From Tachypleus tridentatus (Eukaryota; Arthropoda; Merostomata; Xiphosura; Limulidae), in the NCBI RefSeq assembly GCF_004210375.1, contig NC_134837.1:163597310-163661309 (forward strand): a stretch of DNA of 64,000 bases, read 5' to 3'. This document shows positions 38,886-50,964 of the stretch, piece after piece. The notes beneath the pieces are model-generated. The model was not told the origin of the DNA and did not search any database. It worked only from the letters and a program-made list of their open reading frames with translations. How positions within the stretch are numbered: the first letter of the stretch is position 1; every line of letters begins with the position of its first letter. Position numbers and translations under genes: made by a program.

Positions 38886-40530
38886 CCTCCAGATTCACAA
38901 CCTCCTGACAAAGTATTTATTAACTTGTGTATCTATTTTCCCAGCATCACTAATTAAATCTATATTGTTTCAACATTTATTTCCCATTTCTTTCAAGTGT
39001 ACTTTCTTTTCTTAGATATCTTTCCATCAACTTAATAGAAAATCTCTGGCAGACAGGTAAAAGAATCGATTTAATGTAATCATTTACCAAAAAATAGCAG
39101 CAATAACAAAGAGAACTTTGCTTACATATTACAATTTTAAATAACATATATTTCTGTCATTATTAATGTTTTAATAAGTTCAGCAGGCCTTTTAAAACTA
39201 TGTCTATGTATTTCTATACTACTTTTTCCTTTATTTCTGTTGCCATTCACTAACAAAATAGGACTCTTTGTAACAAATGACAGTATGTGTTTAGTGGAAA
39301 ACAGCAGGTTGAGCAAGTAATATTAATAACTAATAAGCAAATCATCAAGTCATGTGACAATTAGAGCCAACATAATACCATGGTAGTAAAGCATGCATTT
39401 ACAGCTACATTTTGATGTTCCATAGGTAGTGTGATGCCTCCCAAGATATTTACTGTTTTTGAGATAGGTATGACAGCCCTTTCTGATGCAAAATATTCAT
39501 ACACTCATGCAATAACAAATGGTTTCAAATTAAGGACTGAAAATTCCCACAACAGGGATATCTCTTGTATTTCATGGTGTTGAAAAGTAAAGGAACATGG
39601 CTCAACTTAAAGAACCATACTATATAGAAAAAGTCCTGAAATAAATCATATCCTTGCCATGGTAAGAAAAGTATGGAATTTTTTAACATGGATACTCATC
39701 TAAACATTAAGATCAATGACAATAATCACCTACATGCACTATGCAACAGTATATAACATTATTAATAAATCTTTCTCTGGAATAGTCATATGTACACAAG
39801 TTGTTTTCCACAACTTATCAGTTTACTTTAACAACAGTTGCAAACTGGAGAATGAAATGGATATTCATGCTATTCCATATAGAGACATAATGGTCAAGAT
39901 ACTAAATACAGTGTCAATGTATTTCTGTGCAATCAGAATGTTAAAACAGATGTGAAAAAAAACTGATGCTCTCCTACACTAGATGGATTATGAAAAGTTG
40001 TAAGGAAAAGGGGTGTACTTTGAACCTCAACCTTACAACTAATCTTTTTACAATAGATACTATGCTGCATGACTACTGTTAAGATACTTTGTTGTCAGAT
40101 AGGACATAGTGACATGGAATATAAGGATATGGTGATAAGTTAAACTCTTTCTAATATAACCTTATCAAACACAGTAGTGTGTAAAATAATGTGAAATTTA
40201 CTTAGATATAACTTCATTTCTTCAAACATTACTTATTTTGTAATTCAGTTTTTTATACCAAAATAGTTGATATGCCTAGCCGGTTTCAAAAACATTATAC
40301 ATTGAATTTGGCACTAAGGTTTAAATGGATAACAACTATTAAAATTATCAGAAACATACACTCTTAATTTATTATATATAACAAAAAAATTGAGTCACTT
40401 CTAGAAATGTTTCATGATGTTTTTCCACACACACTGTGTGTTTAACAAAGCATTTACTCTTCTTACTAAGACCATGACACCTCATAACATAATCATAGAA
40501 AATTGTTGATAATAGTATAATTTTTGCTAC

Positions 40531-40615
40531 CTTAATTCCAGTGTTCATAGTATCCCTTTCAACTTGTCATATTTTGTGTTGTATCCCAAAGTGAAAGCAC
40601 AGTCAATAATTTGAC
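40531..40615 (-). pseudogene. METAP2: METAP2 pseudo-exon d (IIDCAFT; acceptor and frame lost)
   Basis: 85 nt where about 95 are expected. It encodes GQIIDCAFTLGYNTKYDKL, then a frameshift, then DTMNTGIK before the donor gtagca. The second metal-binding Asp (IIDCAF) is kept. The base pair before the exon is TG in place of AG (40616-40617), so the acceptor is lost. The missing ten bases between KYDKL and DTMNTGIK shift the frame into TGA. Confidence 0.88.
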
Positions 40616-40965
40616 CAGAAATATTAAAAAAATATCTTAGTTTAATATCTATATACACTTGATCAATTCAAAATTATCGAACAAAATAACAGTGAAATTT
40701 AAACCTTCAATTACTCATCCATGTTAAAGTGTATTTTCCTTTACTGTTAAAAAACAAGTGCCATAAATTACATGGAATTTCTATAGGTTTGGTGACAACT
40801 GCTAGGTTCTCCAGTTATAAACAGAAATATAGACTTTTATCAAATAACTGTTTAGGTGAGTTGAATTATGAATACAAAATTTTTAACACAGAAACCAAAA
40901 AGTTCTTTCTCAATTACCTATTCATTAAGAGAAAGTTCACCTGAAAGTTCAATACTAATAATTAC

Positions 40966-41129
40966 CATTTATGTGTGTTTCAAAATCAATCTTGCAAGCA
41001 TCATCTTATTGAAGAACTGTTTCATCTCCAGCATTCAGGGTGTAGTGTGCAGCACAGTTATTTAGGGCCAAACCAGCTTTTAGTCAATTCTTTCCAATAA
41101 GTTTTCTAGCTATAATTTCCAGCTGTTCA
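40966..41129 (-). pseudogene. METAP2: METAP2 pseudo-exon c (substrate His and first metal Asp; two stops)
   Basis: 164 nt with acceptor ttgctcag and donor gtaatt. It encodes EQLEIIARKLIGKN-stop-LKAGLA, then LNNCAAHYTLNAGDETVLQ-stop-DDACKIDFETHING. Compared with the known family, a TGA replaces the Gly after KEN. About six residues (the FPTGCS stretch before LNNC) are missing in frame. A TAA replaces the Tyr before DD. The nearly invariant Gly of KIDFGTH is Glu, and the Pro of HYTPNAG is Leu. The substrate His (AAHY) and the metal Asp (KIDF) are still encoded. Confidence 0.9.
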
Positions 41130-41980
41130 CTGAGCAATATTGTCAACTATAAATACGTTATCAAAATAACTTTTAAAATTATCATTTCTAGGATTAAACC
41201 AATCAAACTTTATAAGATGTACATTTTAAAATCTTGTTACAAATCACCACTACATTTCAGAAATAAACAGGAAATCTAGAAAACAGATAAATAAAGTTTA
41301 CCGTTTTATTGAGTTCAATTTGTAATGAAAAACCTTTAATGTTTAAAATGCTCTTCTAATTATAACATATTTTCAAGACTATATATTTTAAGGCAATTAA
41401 AATAATACTCAAAATGTCAACGTTATTTACTGCAAAAGTGCTGCTCAAATTTCTTCTCTTTAGTATCATAATATTTATCCACTATAAAGTCACTGCGAAA
41501 TGGCAGATTATTCTAATGTTCATATATAACAAGAGTTGTTAAATGAGTTAACTAAATTATAAATGTATGAGAGTTGTTTTGTCTTAAAGTTTGTCTGGTT
41601 TCAAAAAGATATTTCCTAACACAAAGCACTTACAACCCATGGCTGACTTCAAAGTAACAATATCAAAACTTTAAAATAGTTACCTAAGTATTAAACATAT
41701 AGAGCATATTTGGGAGCATGTAGATAAGCTAATTTGAGAGATTAAACAAAGTCCACTACTTTCCATTCATTATTAAGTAGTCATGTCTTCTAAATAATAG
41801 TTGAAATATGCTGGAATTTAGCTGAGAGCATGCTTTGCACAGTAATAGCAAGACTACACCACATCACATCTGTTACAACTAAGATCTCCATCACTCTTTA
41901 TGAATACTAGTCCATGTTTTGTAGGGCAGTATATAAATTAACTAACTAATAATAAAAACAAAAAAAACAAAAACAATTAT

Positions 41981-42036
41981 CATATATCAATCACTTTCAT
42001 CCCAGGTTTGATGATTTTCTGCATGTATTGTCTTGT
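41981..42036 (-). pseudogene. METAP2: METAP2 pseudo-exon b (TRQYMQK..KPGMKVIDI)
   Basis: 56 nt, 18 codons plus two bases. The acceptor is attcttag. The protein matches the segment 'R-x-Y-x-x-x-I-K-P-G-M-x-x-I-D/E-I-C'. The two leftover bases TG join the first T of the next exon to make the expected Cys codon, which fixes the boundary. The intron then starts with AT in place of GT (41979-41980), so the donor is destroyed by one transition. Confidence 0.85.
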
Positions 42037-42673
42037 CTAAGAATCAGATAATCTATGTAAGACTAAACATTGAGAAAACTCCAAATCAAAGCGATTACGT
42101 TTCAAACAACAGTGTGTATATGTAGCTATAATAAGCAAGTGATACAACTGCAAAAATTATTTAGACACTGAGATCCACAGTACTGGCAAGTAAATATTAG
42201 CATATGATTAGAGCAAGCCATGTACTTACAGCCAAACTAAAAATCATTCTGGCAATGGATAAAACTTATTAAACACAAGGTTCTTGTGTTTTGCTTGCAT
42301 GGCACTAAAAACAAGTAAACCTGTTACAATTGTGTCTACCTAGTACAATTAAAAGTTTCACAAGATAAATAATACAGTTGATGTTCGACATTGCAATGAC
42401 ACAATTTTCCTGTCTTTTTTATGGTTTATCTCCAAAAATTATAACAGCTTCGGCAGTTACTTTTCTAATTGTGTTACTTTAAATAAAAAGATCTTTTCAT
42501 AAAACTTTGTTTGTACAGATGATAACTCTAGAATCTGACCAAATTTACATAAATATGATCTGTTCTGAGAAAACAAAAACAAACCAGGAACACCTAAATA
42601 TAGAGATATTTCATGAAACAATCTGTAAATGTAAAAGGTACAAAAACCTTAAATGTATGGAAAATAATCACAC

Positions 42674-42779
42674 CTGTCTATGAGCCTCAGCAGCTTGTCT
42701 TAACTCTTTGTAAGCATCCTGCTGCATGTTTTCTATTTCTTTCTTCTCCTTATGAGTATATCTGTCTTTGGCACATTGA
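42674..42779 (-). pseudogene. METAP2: METAP2 pseudo-exon a (AKDRYT...AEAHRQ)
   Basis: 106 nt; the first base completes a codon from a missing upstream exon, then 35 open codons follow. It matches the helical segment before the catalytic core, with KDRYTHKEKKE, AYKEL and the very conserved AAEAHRQ. The acceptor is an ordinary ...ttccag and the donor is gtgtga; it ends in phase 0. No lesion is seen in this exon. It is the most 5' part of the gene I can place. Confidence 0.9.
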
Positions 42780-42988
42780 CTGGAATTTATACATTGCAGG
42801 ATAAATTAACCTCAAACACATTTGTTTCAAATTTTTATAAACCATACATGAAAAAATAAGTGAGAAAATTAAAATACTAATATATATGAAACTAATTCAG
42901 AATTAAGAGGGAGGGAATGGTTTGTGTTACATATGATGATATGAAAGTTAGCATTTTCCTTACCTGAAAATATATATCAGATAGATAC

Positions 42989-43580
42989 TTATCTCTGCAT
43001 ATTCCACATTGGTGGCCAGGGCAATTGGACCATAATAGTCATTTGTATATTCTTATGAATAGATTCCAAACCTGTAGCCATAGAGTGATGCACAAAGAGA
43101 AAGCAAGCAGCATCATAATGGACAAACTTTCCCCTCAGCCTGAAAGGCAATTTCCCAGCCTCAGAATGACAGGATCTTGTATGCTCACACAAACTTAGTG
43201 TTGTTAGCCTTCTCAATTTGTTTGTCAACTTTGGAATCTTTATATCCTCTTTGTAACATGGTTTGTTTTATATCCTTAGTGTGTTTTCTTTAGTTTGTTT
43301 CATCTGAGCATATTTTCTTTATTCTAAGAACTTGACTATAGGTGATGTTTCATTTAGTGTGAGAGGGTTGACAGCTTTTACAGAGAAGGTACTGTGGTCT
43401 GTCTGTGGTTTTTTGTACAAGTCAATTTGTAAAATTCCATTTTTTAGAAAAATTGTGACATCGATAAAGTTAATCTGCATAAATGAGTAATTGCAGGTAA
43501 ATTTGATTGTTTAACAAAGGGAGTTTGCATGTGTAATAAATTTTTTCAGTGATTTAAGATTGGCTTTCCAAACGAAAAAT
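42989..43580 (-). other. Probable continuation of Penelope relic, unassigned
   Basis: Minus-strand text such as LSLCEHTRSCHSEAGKLPFR with GC-richer composition sits where the C-terminal half of the Penelope protein should be. I cannot identify the GIY-YIG motif, so the assignment rests on position only. Confidence 0.35.
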
Positions 43581-43581
43581 G

Positions 43582-44340
43582 TCATCCATGTAACATTTTC
43601 ATACGACATTTTATATCATGTGGAATATTGGTGTAAATGGATGAAACGTCCATCCTTATTAATATCTTCATGATGTTACGAAAGTGGGTAGTATTCTTTA
43701 TGTAAGAGTGGAGGGAACAGAAAATACATTTTATGTGTTGATCAACAAAAGTGGACAGTTTCTCAGCAGCCATGTTTATATTAGAAATTATGAGTTGACC
43801 CGGGTTGTTTGGTTTTGTGTATTTTGGGTAAGAGATAAAATCTACCAAGAAAAGCTTATCTGGGTATCAAATACTGAAAGGTTTCTTTGTTAATTTTATT
43901 GTTTTGGAAGATTCTTTTCGCTTATCAGTTATGGTTTTAAGAACTGGCCTGTAAGATCATGTGACAATTTTTTATAGAAATTGAAGTCCTCCAGTTGCTG
44001 GTTAGCTTTTGTGATAGTCTTCTTTGTACGGATAACAATAGCTGCACCCTCATCTGCTGGCTTTATTATGATATTGCTGTTCGATTTAAGATTGTTAAGA
44101 GCACTTCTTTCATTTTGGTTAATATTATTAGAACATTGCTTGGAAGATTTTATGGTCTGTATTCTGTCATTCTCTATAGCTTTAATATAGCTCTTTAAAT
44201 GTGATTCCCTGTTTGATAGAGGTGTCCATGCATATATCACTCATTGAATTATACCACCACTCCCAGTATACCCCTGAAGAAGAAATGACAACCTTTAAAA
44301 AGTGATTTGGTTATAGGGTTTCTATTTCTTCATTGTGAAT
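43582..44340 (-). mobile_element. Penelope-like element, reverse transcriptase relic
   Basis: On the minus strand, NIIIKPADEGAAIVIRTKK, QQLEDFNFYKKLSHDLT, then in another frame YPKYTKPNNPGQLIISNIN, AAEKLSTFVDQHIK, SYIKNTTHF and IRMDVSSIYTNIPH. These are the N-terminal KPADKGG block and RT motifs of Penelope-like elements. Its 5' flank (about 44310-44340) reads as the reverse of GGGTTTCTATTTC, also found in the 57.5-kb hairpin. Frames are broken and the DD catalytic block is not seen. The C-terminal GIY-YIG region could lie in 43.0-43.3 kb but I cannot show it. Confidence 0.8.
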
Positions 44341-45039
44341 ATTATCACTGATAGTCAGTTGAGAGAGTGCCCCTCCATGAGTGTTATATAAGGTAAATGT
44401 CAGAGGTGGATAAAAGAGACCTGATTTGCCTCAGTGACAGAAAAGATAATCCTGGAACTCATATCATGAATTGGCTTGCCAAACAAAAAAAGAGGAATTT
44501 TCTAGGGTGGGGATAACTGTTCCTCATTAGTAAGAGAAGAACCAGAAGCAAAGGTAGGTGTTGTGAAAAACTGGTCAAAGGTGTTTGAAGATGAAGCACA
44601 CTGAGTCAAAACAAGAGAAACAAGAGGTCAATAAACCTGTATATGAAATAAAACACAGAACAAACCACCTGGTACATAGTGGCTGTAACATCACTGACCA
44701 TCTGAGAGTCACACGTTATCACTGAAATTGCAAAAGTAGACTCCTGAAAATGCGTGCCAGGACATAAGAAGGTAGCAGAATCATGGATTCAGGAATTCAA
44801 GTTCAAAAATGGAACATAAAATTATTTCTTTTTATGTAGTCAAGTACCAAGTCGAGTTAATATTAAAAATACTCTAGTAAAAATAAAAAAGTAAACCAAT
44901 ATTATTTTATTGAAGGTAAAAAAAAAGTGATATAAAATTGCAGATACAAACTGATACACATCTGAAGACAGGCATGCAAAAGAATGAATAAACATTTGTT
45001 CAAATGTTAGTGCTTGGAGGTATTACCATAAATCCTCCT
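44341..45039. other. Repeat-like segment between Penelope and LINE relics
   Basis: About 0.7 kb with composition like the neighbouring elements (for example minus-strand SLTNEEQLS and GKPIHDMSSRIIFSVTEANQ) but no recognised domain. It may be the 5' part of the Penelope copy or a third element. Confidence 0.35.
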
Positions 45040-45173
45040 AATGGTGGAAGGCTATAAAGGTGTCACCTGATATTGAACCATCCTATAAATAGGAATGGAA
45101 AGATGGTTCAAAAGATGTTCAGCAAATAAAAGATGGTACTTCCAATCGAGAGTATCTGCTTTTGTCAGATGAC

Positions 45174-45600
45174 TTAAAGAAAGGTCATATTTGGGGACTG
45201 TAATAAGCCATGGTAGGACGGGCTGACCAGTGGATTAAGCAATGTTATCCAAGGACAGACCCAATTCATCCAACTGCACATAGATATGAAGGCTAATAGG
45301 AGCAATGGCAGACCATCTGTTCTGAAAAAGTGTGTCCCACTGAAAACATAACCCCAAGTGGGATGCTTCGGTAAGGAACGAAGTTCCGAAGCATATAGTA
45401 AAGACAGTTGCAAACGAAGGAGGTACAAAAAAGGTTCATGAGACACTATGTATAAGCTCCGAACTGGGAAGTGCAGAAAGCCCCAGTGCATAGCCGAAGT
45501 CCTTGATGATGAATGGGGTCCACCATCTTTAAGGCCGAGGGTCTGGCAGAGCCATAGATCAGTGATCCAAAGTTGAGTTTCGATCAAATAAGAGCATGAT
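45174..45600 (-). pseudogene. LINE copy B region between reverse transcriptase and RNase H
   Basis: The frame here is mostly shifted, but LLYASELRSLPKHPTWGYVF matches the connecting region of this LINE class. It then runs into a segment shared with copy A just before the RNase H MDGSK motif, where homology stops. Low information beyond placing the truncation. Confidence 0.5.
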
Positions 45601-45631
45601 ATATCTTCAGCATAGAGCATCGATCTGGTCC

Positions 45632-46440
45632 CTAAATGGTGGTAGAGAGGACACGGAGGATGTTCAGTGCTCTTATACATTTGACCCATAGCTGCTTGAT
45701 GTGTGGTATAAAGGTCAGCTTATGGTCAAACATAAGCCCCAAGAACTTTGTTTCAGGGACCACAGGCAGCATAACTTCACCAATATGGAGTTCAAGATCA
45801 AGATGAATACCCGGTTGGCAGCAAAACACAGACCTGAGGGACTCCAAGTTCCTGTAGAAAATAACGGGAAAGTGTCAAATCCACACGAACTTGGAATATC
45901 CAGTCCATTAAAAAATTTTAAATAAAAATGGGCAAATGGCCATGTAACCCATATATATGGAGATCTCGCAAAATCCCATACCTACATGTTTTATCATAAG
46001 CCTTCTCAATGTCGAAGAATATTGATACAAGATCTTGTTGTTTGAGAATGGCTTCTCTAATTGACGTTTCAAGTCGAATCACATGGTCCACTGTGGAGTG
46101 CTATCTTTGGAACCCACACTAGGTGGGCAAGGAGTTTGTTTGATTTGAGGAACCAAAGAAGATGAGCATTAACCATTCTCTTTAAGGTCTTACAAAGACA
46201 GCTTGTAAAAGCAATTGGATGGTGGTTTGAAGGAATCTTGGGATCCTTCCTAGGCTTATAGAAAGGTAGGCCAATAGCCTGGTGCCAGGAAAAACATTCT
46301 CCTGCCATATCTGGTTGAAAACAATCAGAAGAATAGCAAGAGAAGCATGAGATAGATGGCGCAGCATTTCATAGTGTACATCATCAGGTCCAATTGTTGT
46401 ACTGCCAGACTGATGAAGGGCCAGTATGAGTTCCACCAGT
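45632..46440 (-). pseudogene. LINE copy B reverse transcriptase, broken
   Basis: LHQSGSTTIGPDDVHYEMLR (RT motif 0/1 region), IWQENVFPGT, a second frame with KPRKDPKIPSNHHPIAFTSC and LCKTLKRMVNAHLLWFLKSN, then VPETKFLGLMFDHKLTFIPH and CIRALNILRVL (RT thumb side). This is typical of Jockey/I elements. The active-site block with the paired Asp was not found intact. There are several frameshifts. Confidence 0.82.
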
Positions 46441-47057
46441 GTAAAGGGAAGATTATTGTCACAGAGACAATCAGCTCAAAAGGAAAGAGGTGATCCCTTT
46501 GCTCAAGTCTTGATGGCTAAGAAGTTAGAGAAAGAAGCAGAAGTTCTAGATACCTGGCAAAAGCTTTCACCTAAAGTATCAGTGATGCTCTGGGTTCCAG
46601 CTACTTCCTGGCCATCAGAAAGCAAGATCAAGAGGGGGACAGAATTATGTTGCCCACTGACCTTTCAAATCTTGTCCCATATGACTTTGGAACTAGTGGT
46701 AGAAGATATGCTGGTTATGAACTTAATCCAAGATTCCTTCTGGCTTTGGCGTCTTACCCACCAAGCATATGCGTGGGCCTGCTGGAAAGCGATGTGGTTC
46801 AAGAATGTGGGACATCTACAGAAAGTATCCCAGGCCCGTTTTTGAGCCTCCTGTGCCATGTGGCAGGCAGGATTTCATTAAGGATGAGGATATACTGGAA
46901 AACATGTTGAGGTTTTATGAATACACTGAGCAGCTGCTTGTATAATATAGTCAGTTACTGCTGTCAGACAGTCATCTATTGATGGCTTAGAAATGATGGC
47001 AGGATCAAGTTCTGCAAGAGCAGTAAAAGAGGGCCAGTTTACTTGATCCAGCTAGCA

Positions 47058-47374
47058 TCAAAGTAAGTGGGTCAGGTGGCATTGACCATGGCCAGTCTCT
47101 CTCAAAATTCCAGGAAAATGATCACTGCCATGTGGATTATTGTCAACTCTGCATGAAAAATGGGAGAATAGTGAAGAAGAGCAAATTGAGATGTCAACAG
47201 CAGTAAAGGATTGGCTAGGAGCATGAAAATAAGTAGAAGAGCCAGTATTGAAAAGAGAAAGGTTGTGATCATAGAGCATATGTTCAACAGAGCAAGCCCT
47301 CCTACCAATATCAGCACCTCTGCAAAGGGGGTGATGTCCATTAAATCTCCCAAGATTAAAAAGGGAGACGGCAA
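47058..47374 (-). pseudogene. LINE copy B endonuclease domain, frameshifted
   Basis: PFLILGDLMDITPF (degenerate G-D-F-N motif) in one frame is followed in another by LSLFNTGSSTYFHAPSQSFT, AVDISICSSSL and NPHGSDHFPGI. These are the later motifs of AP-type LINE endonucleases, the enzyme that nicks the target for target-primed reverse transcription. Asn of GDFN is lost and the two halves are out of frame. Confidence 0.75.
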
Positions 47375-47855
47375 CTATTCAATGAGAGCATCAAGGTATG
47401 ATTGATCATAGGTCTCTCCACGCAACAGGTAAAGAGAACAAACAGCGATGGTATAACCCAAGGAAACATGGATGGCTATGGCCTCCAAGGGTGTGTCGAG
47501 TGGCAAAGACAGTGTAGGCACGTGCTGATCAACCAACAGTGCCACCCCTCATTACACATGTCCATCACACAGCCTGTCATTTCTGTACAAAGAAAACCAC
47601 CAAAAGGTGACTGTATCGGAAGGTTTCAAAAATGTTTCCTGTTAGGAAAGACATATAGGATGGTGGGAAACAATCAATGTTTTGATGTCATCCAGATTAG
47701 AATGTAAACCTTGACAGCTCCAATGTATCAAGGTGACCATTTTCATTCATGTGTAGGCAAATTGGGTGGAGAACCCTTATGTTTATGACCATGTCTTTTT
47801 TCTTTACTGTCTTTATTTGAGGGAGTCTATCAACCTCCATGGATCCTGCCCTAGA

Positions 47856-48973
47856 TCAATTGGGAAGGTCTTTGCTGTTGGAAGAGGATTCTAGTGAATG
47901 AGAACATGAACAAATGATCATTTTGCATCTTGGGATGGGAGAAAATGTATCTGAGAATATGCCTGTAGCAGAAACCAAAGGAAGTGGATCTTGGGATTTG
48001 TTGGAATGTATGTTAGGGGCAGAGATGAATGTTGAAGTTGATTCATCAACTTTTTTAACCATAGAGGTCAAAAGACTTTTCATTTGTTTTGAGAACAATT
48101 CTTTTGGAAGCACAGAGAGATCTGTCTGCACTCACACTGTAGTAGTGGAATAAAGGGCAGCAGCATACATCTGAAATGAAGTGGTGAACAGCAACTCTCG
48201 AGCCTCAGAATAAATAATGTTATGAATCATTTTCAAATGTTGCACCTCTTTTTCTTCCAACCATTTAGGGCAAGAACAAAATAAGATGGTGAGAGCCATT
48301 GCAATTGATGCAATGAGGGTCTGTCTTACACTTATAGGCATCATGGTCCTTGCTACTGCAACAAGCACACATTAAGGAACCACGACATGATGTCTTTGAG
48401 TGACCGAACAGCTGACATTGGAAACATCGAAGAGTGTTTGGAATGTATGGCAATACCAGGCAATTAAGATAACCTGCCTCGATGGTGGCAGGTGGACGTG
48501 GTGATGTAAATGCCAGATTGAGGATATCGGTCAACATCATAATTCCATCTTTGTGAGTGGAGAAACCAGCGAGAACCTGACTCAGGGATGTTCTTCAAAT
48601 CCCTCTCAACAATGACTCCTCATGATGAATTGAAAGTAGTATTAGGTGTCACCTCAATACATATATCCCCAATTACTTTTGAATGCAAGAGTAGTACACT
48701 GTGTTAAGATGTGGATGTTTCCACAAATATGTCACTAGATCGAAGCTTCTTTACTGACTTTGGAGAGCCAGCAAGTCCCTCTATACCCTTCTGAATGAAA
48801 AACGGAGACATTTGTCCTAAAGGTTTGTCTGAAAGAGTGTGTAGGATAAGAAAATAAGATAGAACAGGTGTTAGAGATGTTGAAGATTGCTACTAAGAAT
48901 CTTCAAGAATTGATTGTTCACCTATGGACTGTTTTTTCACTACTGTATTCAAGTTTTTATTTGGAGGATCCAT
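47856..48973 (-). pseudogene. LINE copy B ORF1 (RNA-binding protein with zinc knuckles), broken
   Basis: Starts at ATG 48971-48973 with MDPPNKNLNTVVKK. Through frame changes it gives IQKGIEGLAGSPKSVKKLRS, an RRM-like stretch (LLLHSKVIGDICIEVT.NTTFNSS.GVIVERDLK), then a CCHC cluster: CFQCQLFGHSKTSC, CACCSSKDHDAYKC, CINCNGSHH. This is the usual layout of ORF1 in Jockey/I LINEs, which coats the transcript for retroposition. Stops and at least two frameshifts are present. Confidence 0.82.
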
Positions 48974-50674
48974 AATAAAAAAAGGAAATTTCGGTGTCCA
49001 CTGATCCCAACCACTATGGAGCCCTACAAGAGGATGCACTACAATGTCAAACACGAACATTGCAGCAACACCAGGGTTTTGTGAACACTATACCCAAACA
49101 CCAGTATCAGATACATTGTCCACAACACCTGTTGAGAACATTCAACATTGGTATTTGGTTGACTCTAGCCCAAGTCGACCAGCTGACTGACCCAAGGGGT
49201 GCCACCCCAAGGCTGCATGTCTACAGGAATTCAAGGCCAAAGTGGTGTGTTAGGGTTGGAGTCCTGAAGCATTAGGATCTTCTCCTCCCCTTCACGGGTT
49301 GCCACGCACAGCAAACAAGTGGGTAGATGTCTAGATCCCAGAGGAGGTAAACTGAAAGAACAGAACCTTCCCTGGGTGGTCCCCTCACCATGTACAGGAA
49401 TCCATACTGAGGGGTGCAAGGTAAGAATGCTTCAATTAACAAAAATGTAATGGGAAGCTAATATCCATTAATCTTTATTCATTTAAAAACTGTTGATTGC
49501 TGAATAACTTGTTCATTTAACCATATCACGACAAGACATGAGTCAAAGGTCACATTATTGTCAGGGGTAGAAATATTCTAAATTTTCAGCAGGACACATG
49601 TCCTGCTGGACAGTGAAACTTGCCAGACATTTGAAATTTTAGCAGGACACCTCAAAATTGCCACCAGACATTACCAAAAACAAAAAATCAAGTAGAGACA
49701 ATTATTATATAAAACAGAATCATTTTACTTATGGCACTGAAACATTATTTCAAAGCAAGTGACAAAAAGTCTTGTATGCATTAAACATGACACATCAATG
49801 AAACTGGTAGATTTGGTCATCCAGCACTAAGACATCAGCTGATGTAGACTCAGTATCTCTATTGTCTCTATGTGTGTGAGTTCCATGTGGACTCACAAAT
49901 CGTCTGGTTTTTTACTATCCTTCCACCAAGATTCTACAGACTTGCACAGTAATTCTGTGCTTGCAAGTTCACAGGTCTTATTCTTAGCTAGTTTTATTGT
50001 CATCAAGTCATTGAGAGAATCATTTATTACTTTGGACTGCCAGTCATCCTTAATAACTGTCATCTGGGAAAATCCACGTTTTGGTTCAGCAGATGACATA
50101 CCAAGGCCAAAACTGTTGATCCAGGGAAAGGTTTACCATCCTCAACAGTAATTTGACTTAACATGTGGGCCCACAATCCTCTTGCACTACTGTTCAGGGA
50201 CTCATCCAATTTGGCAAATCATGTGGCTTTCAGCAGTGTCTCGTGTAAGTCAGCTTGGCAAATATCAGCTGCAATGTTGAAACCCTTAGCTTCTAGCAGA
50301 GCACCAAAGTGATCTGGAGTTTATTATGGCCATAAGATGACAATGCTTCCTTGCTTTTAGGCCAGTTGCTTGGTTCAAAAATTTGAAAGGCACCAATAAA
50401 ATCCTTATCAAATTCTTCAAATCTCTCATTCAGATACGTGACAATTTTACCTGTGAAGATGGCAGTTTCTTCAGCCACAGCTTCAGCAACTGTCTCTTTT
50501 GTGGCACTTTTTGAGCCTCTGGCCCTTGTCTGACCACTAATAACAATCACCTTTCCTCTAAGTAACCACTTGCCAGTTTGTTCACATGTTGTGAGCTCTT
50601 TAACAATTTTGTGGGATCTCTCAACATGATTCAGATTGCCCAGCTTCTCTTTGCAAACAGCGAGTTTGTCAGAA

Positions 50675-50964
50675 TTTGTTTGTTTGTTTGTTTGTTTGTT
50701 TTGGAATTTCGCACAAAGCTACACGAGGGCTATCTGTGCTAGCCATCCCTAATTTAGCAGTGTAAGACTAGAGGGAAGGCAGCTAGTCATCACCACCCAC
50801 CGCCAACTCTTGGGCTACTCTTTTACCAACGAATAGTGGGATTGACCGTCACATTATACACCCCCACGGCTGGGAGGGCGAGCATGTTTAGCGCGACGCG
50901 GGCGCGAACCCGCGACCCTCGGATTGCGAGTCGCACGCCTTACGCGCTTGGCCATGCCAGGCCT
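50675..50964 (-). repeat. SINE family 1, full length, in hAT transposase
   Basis: Reverse-orientation full copy starting with a (TGTT)n tail at left. Perfect 12-bp duplication AGTTTGTCAGAA at 50663-50674 and 50965-50976 shows insertion after the hAT element had landed. It has the GCGCGACGCGGGCGCG-type head variant shared with copies at 14091 and 63198, so that subgroup was recently active. Confidence 0.95.

Larger units (their letters stand above)
45040..49430 (-). mobile_element. Jockey/I-like non-LTR retrotransposon, long degenerate copy (copy B)
   Basis: Read on the minus strand, the order is a GC-richer 5' leader (about 49430-48975), ORF1, an AP endonuclease, reverse transcriptase and the start of the region that leads to RNase H, where it stops near 45050. 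Several frameshifts and stops break each ORF. The right part of this copy matches copy A at 33.86-34.04 kb over about 170 bp, which ties the two as one family. ORF2 features (GDLMD.TP, DLSICS-like, GSDHFP, GPDD.HYEML, FLGLMFD) fit arthropod Jockey/I superfamily elements. No intact copy is here, so it cannot move itself. Confidence 0.85.

Noticed and set aside
40966-41129. Stop-codon readthrough or recoding as an explanation for TGA and TAA in METAP2
   Set aside because: The stops come with deletions and splice-site loss, and neither a selenocysteine element nor another recoding signal is seen.
43981-44198. Plus-strand open frames of 67-69 codons
   Set aside because: They are antisense shadows of the Penelope KPADEG segment, which has clear homology on the minus strand.
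45174-45689. 171-codon minus-strand open frame as an intact protein
   Set aside because: It reads mostly out of frame through LINE copy B; only a short part matches the expected protein.
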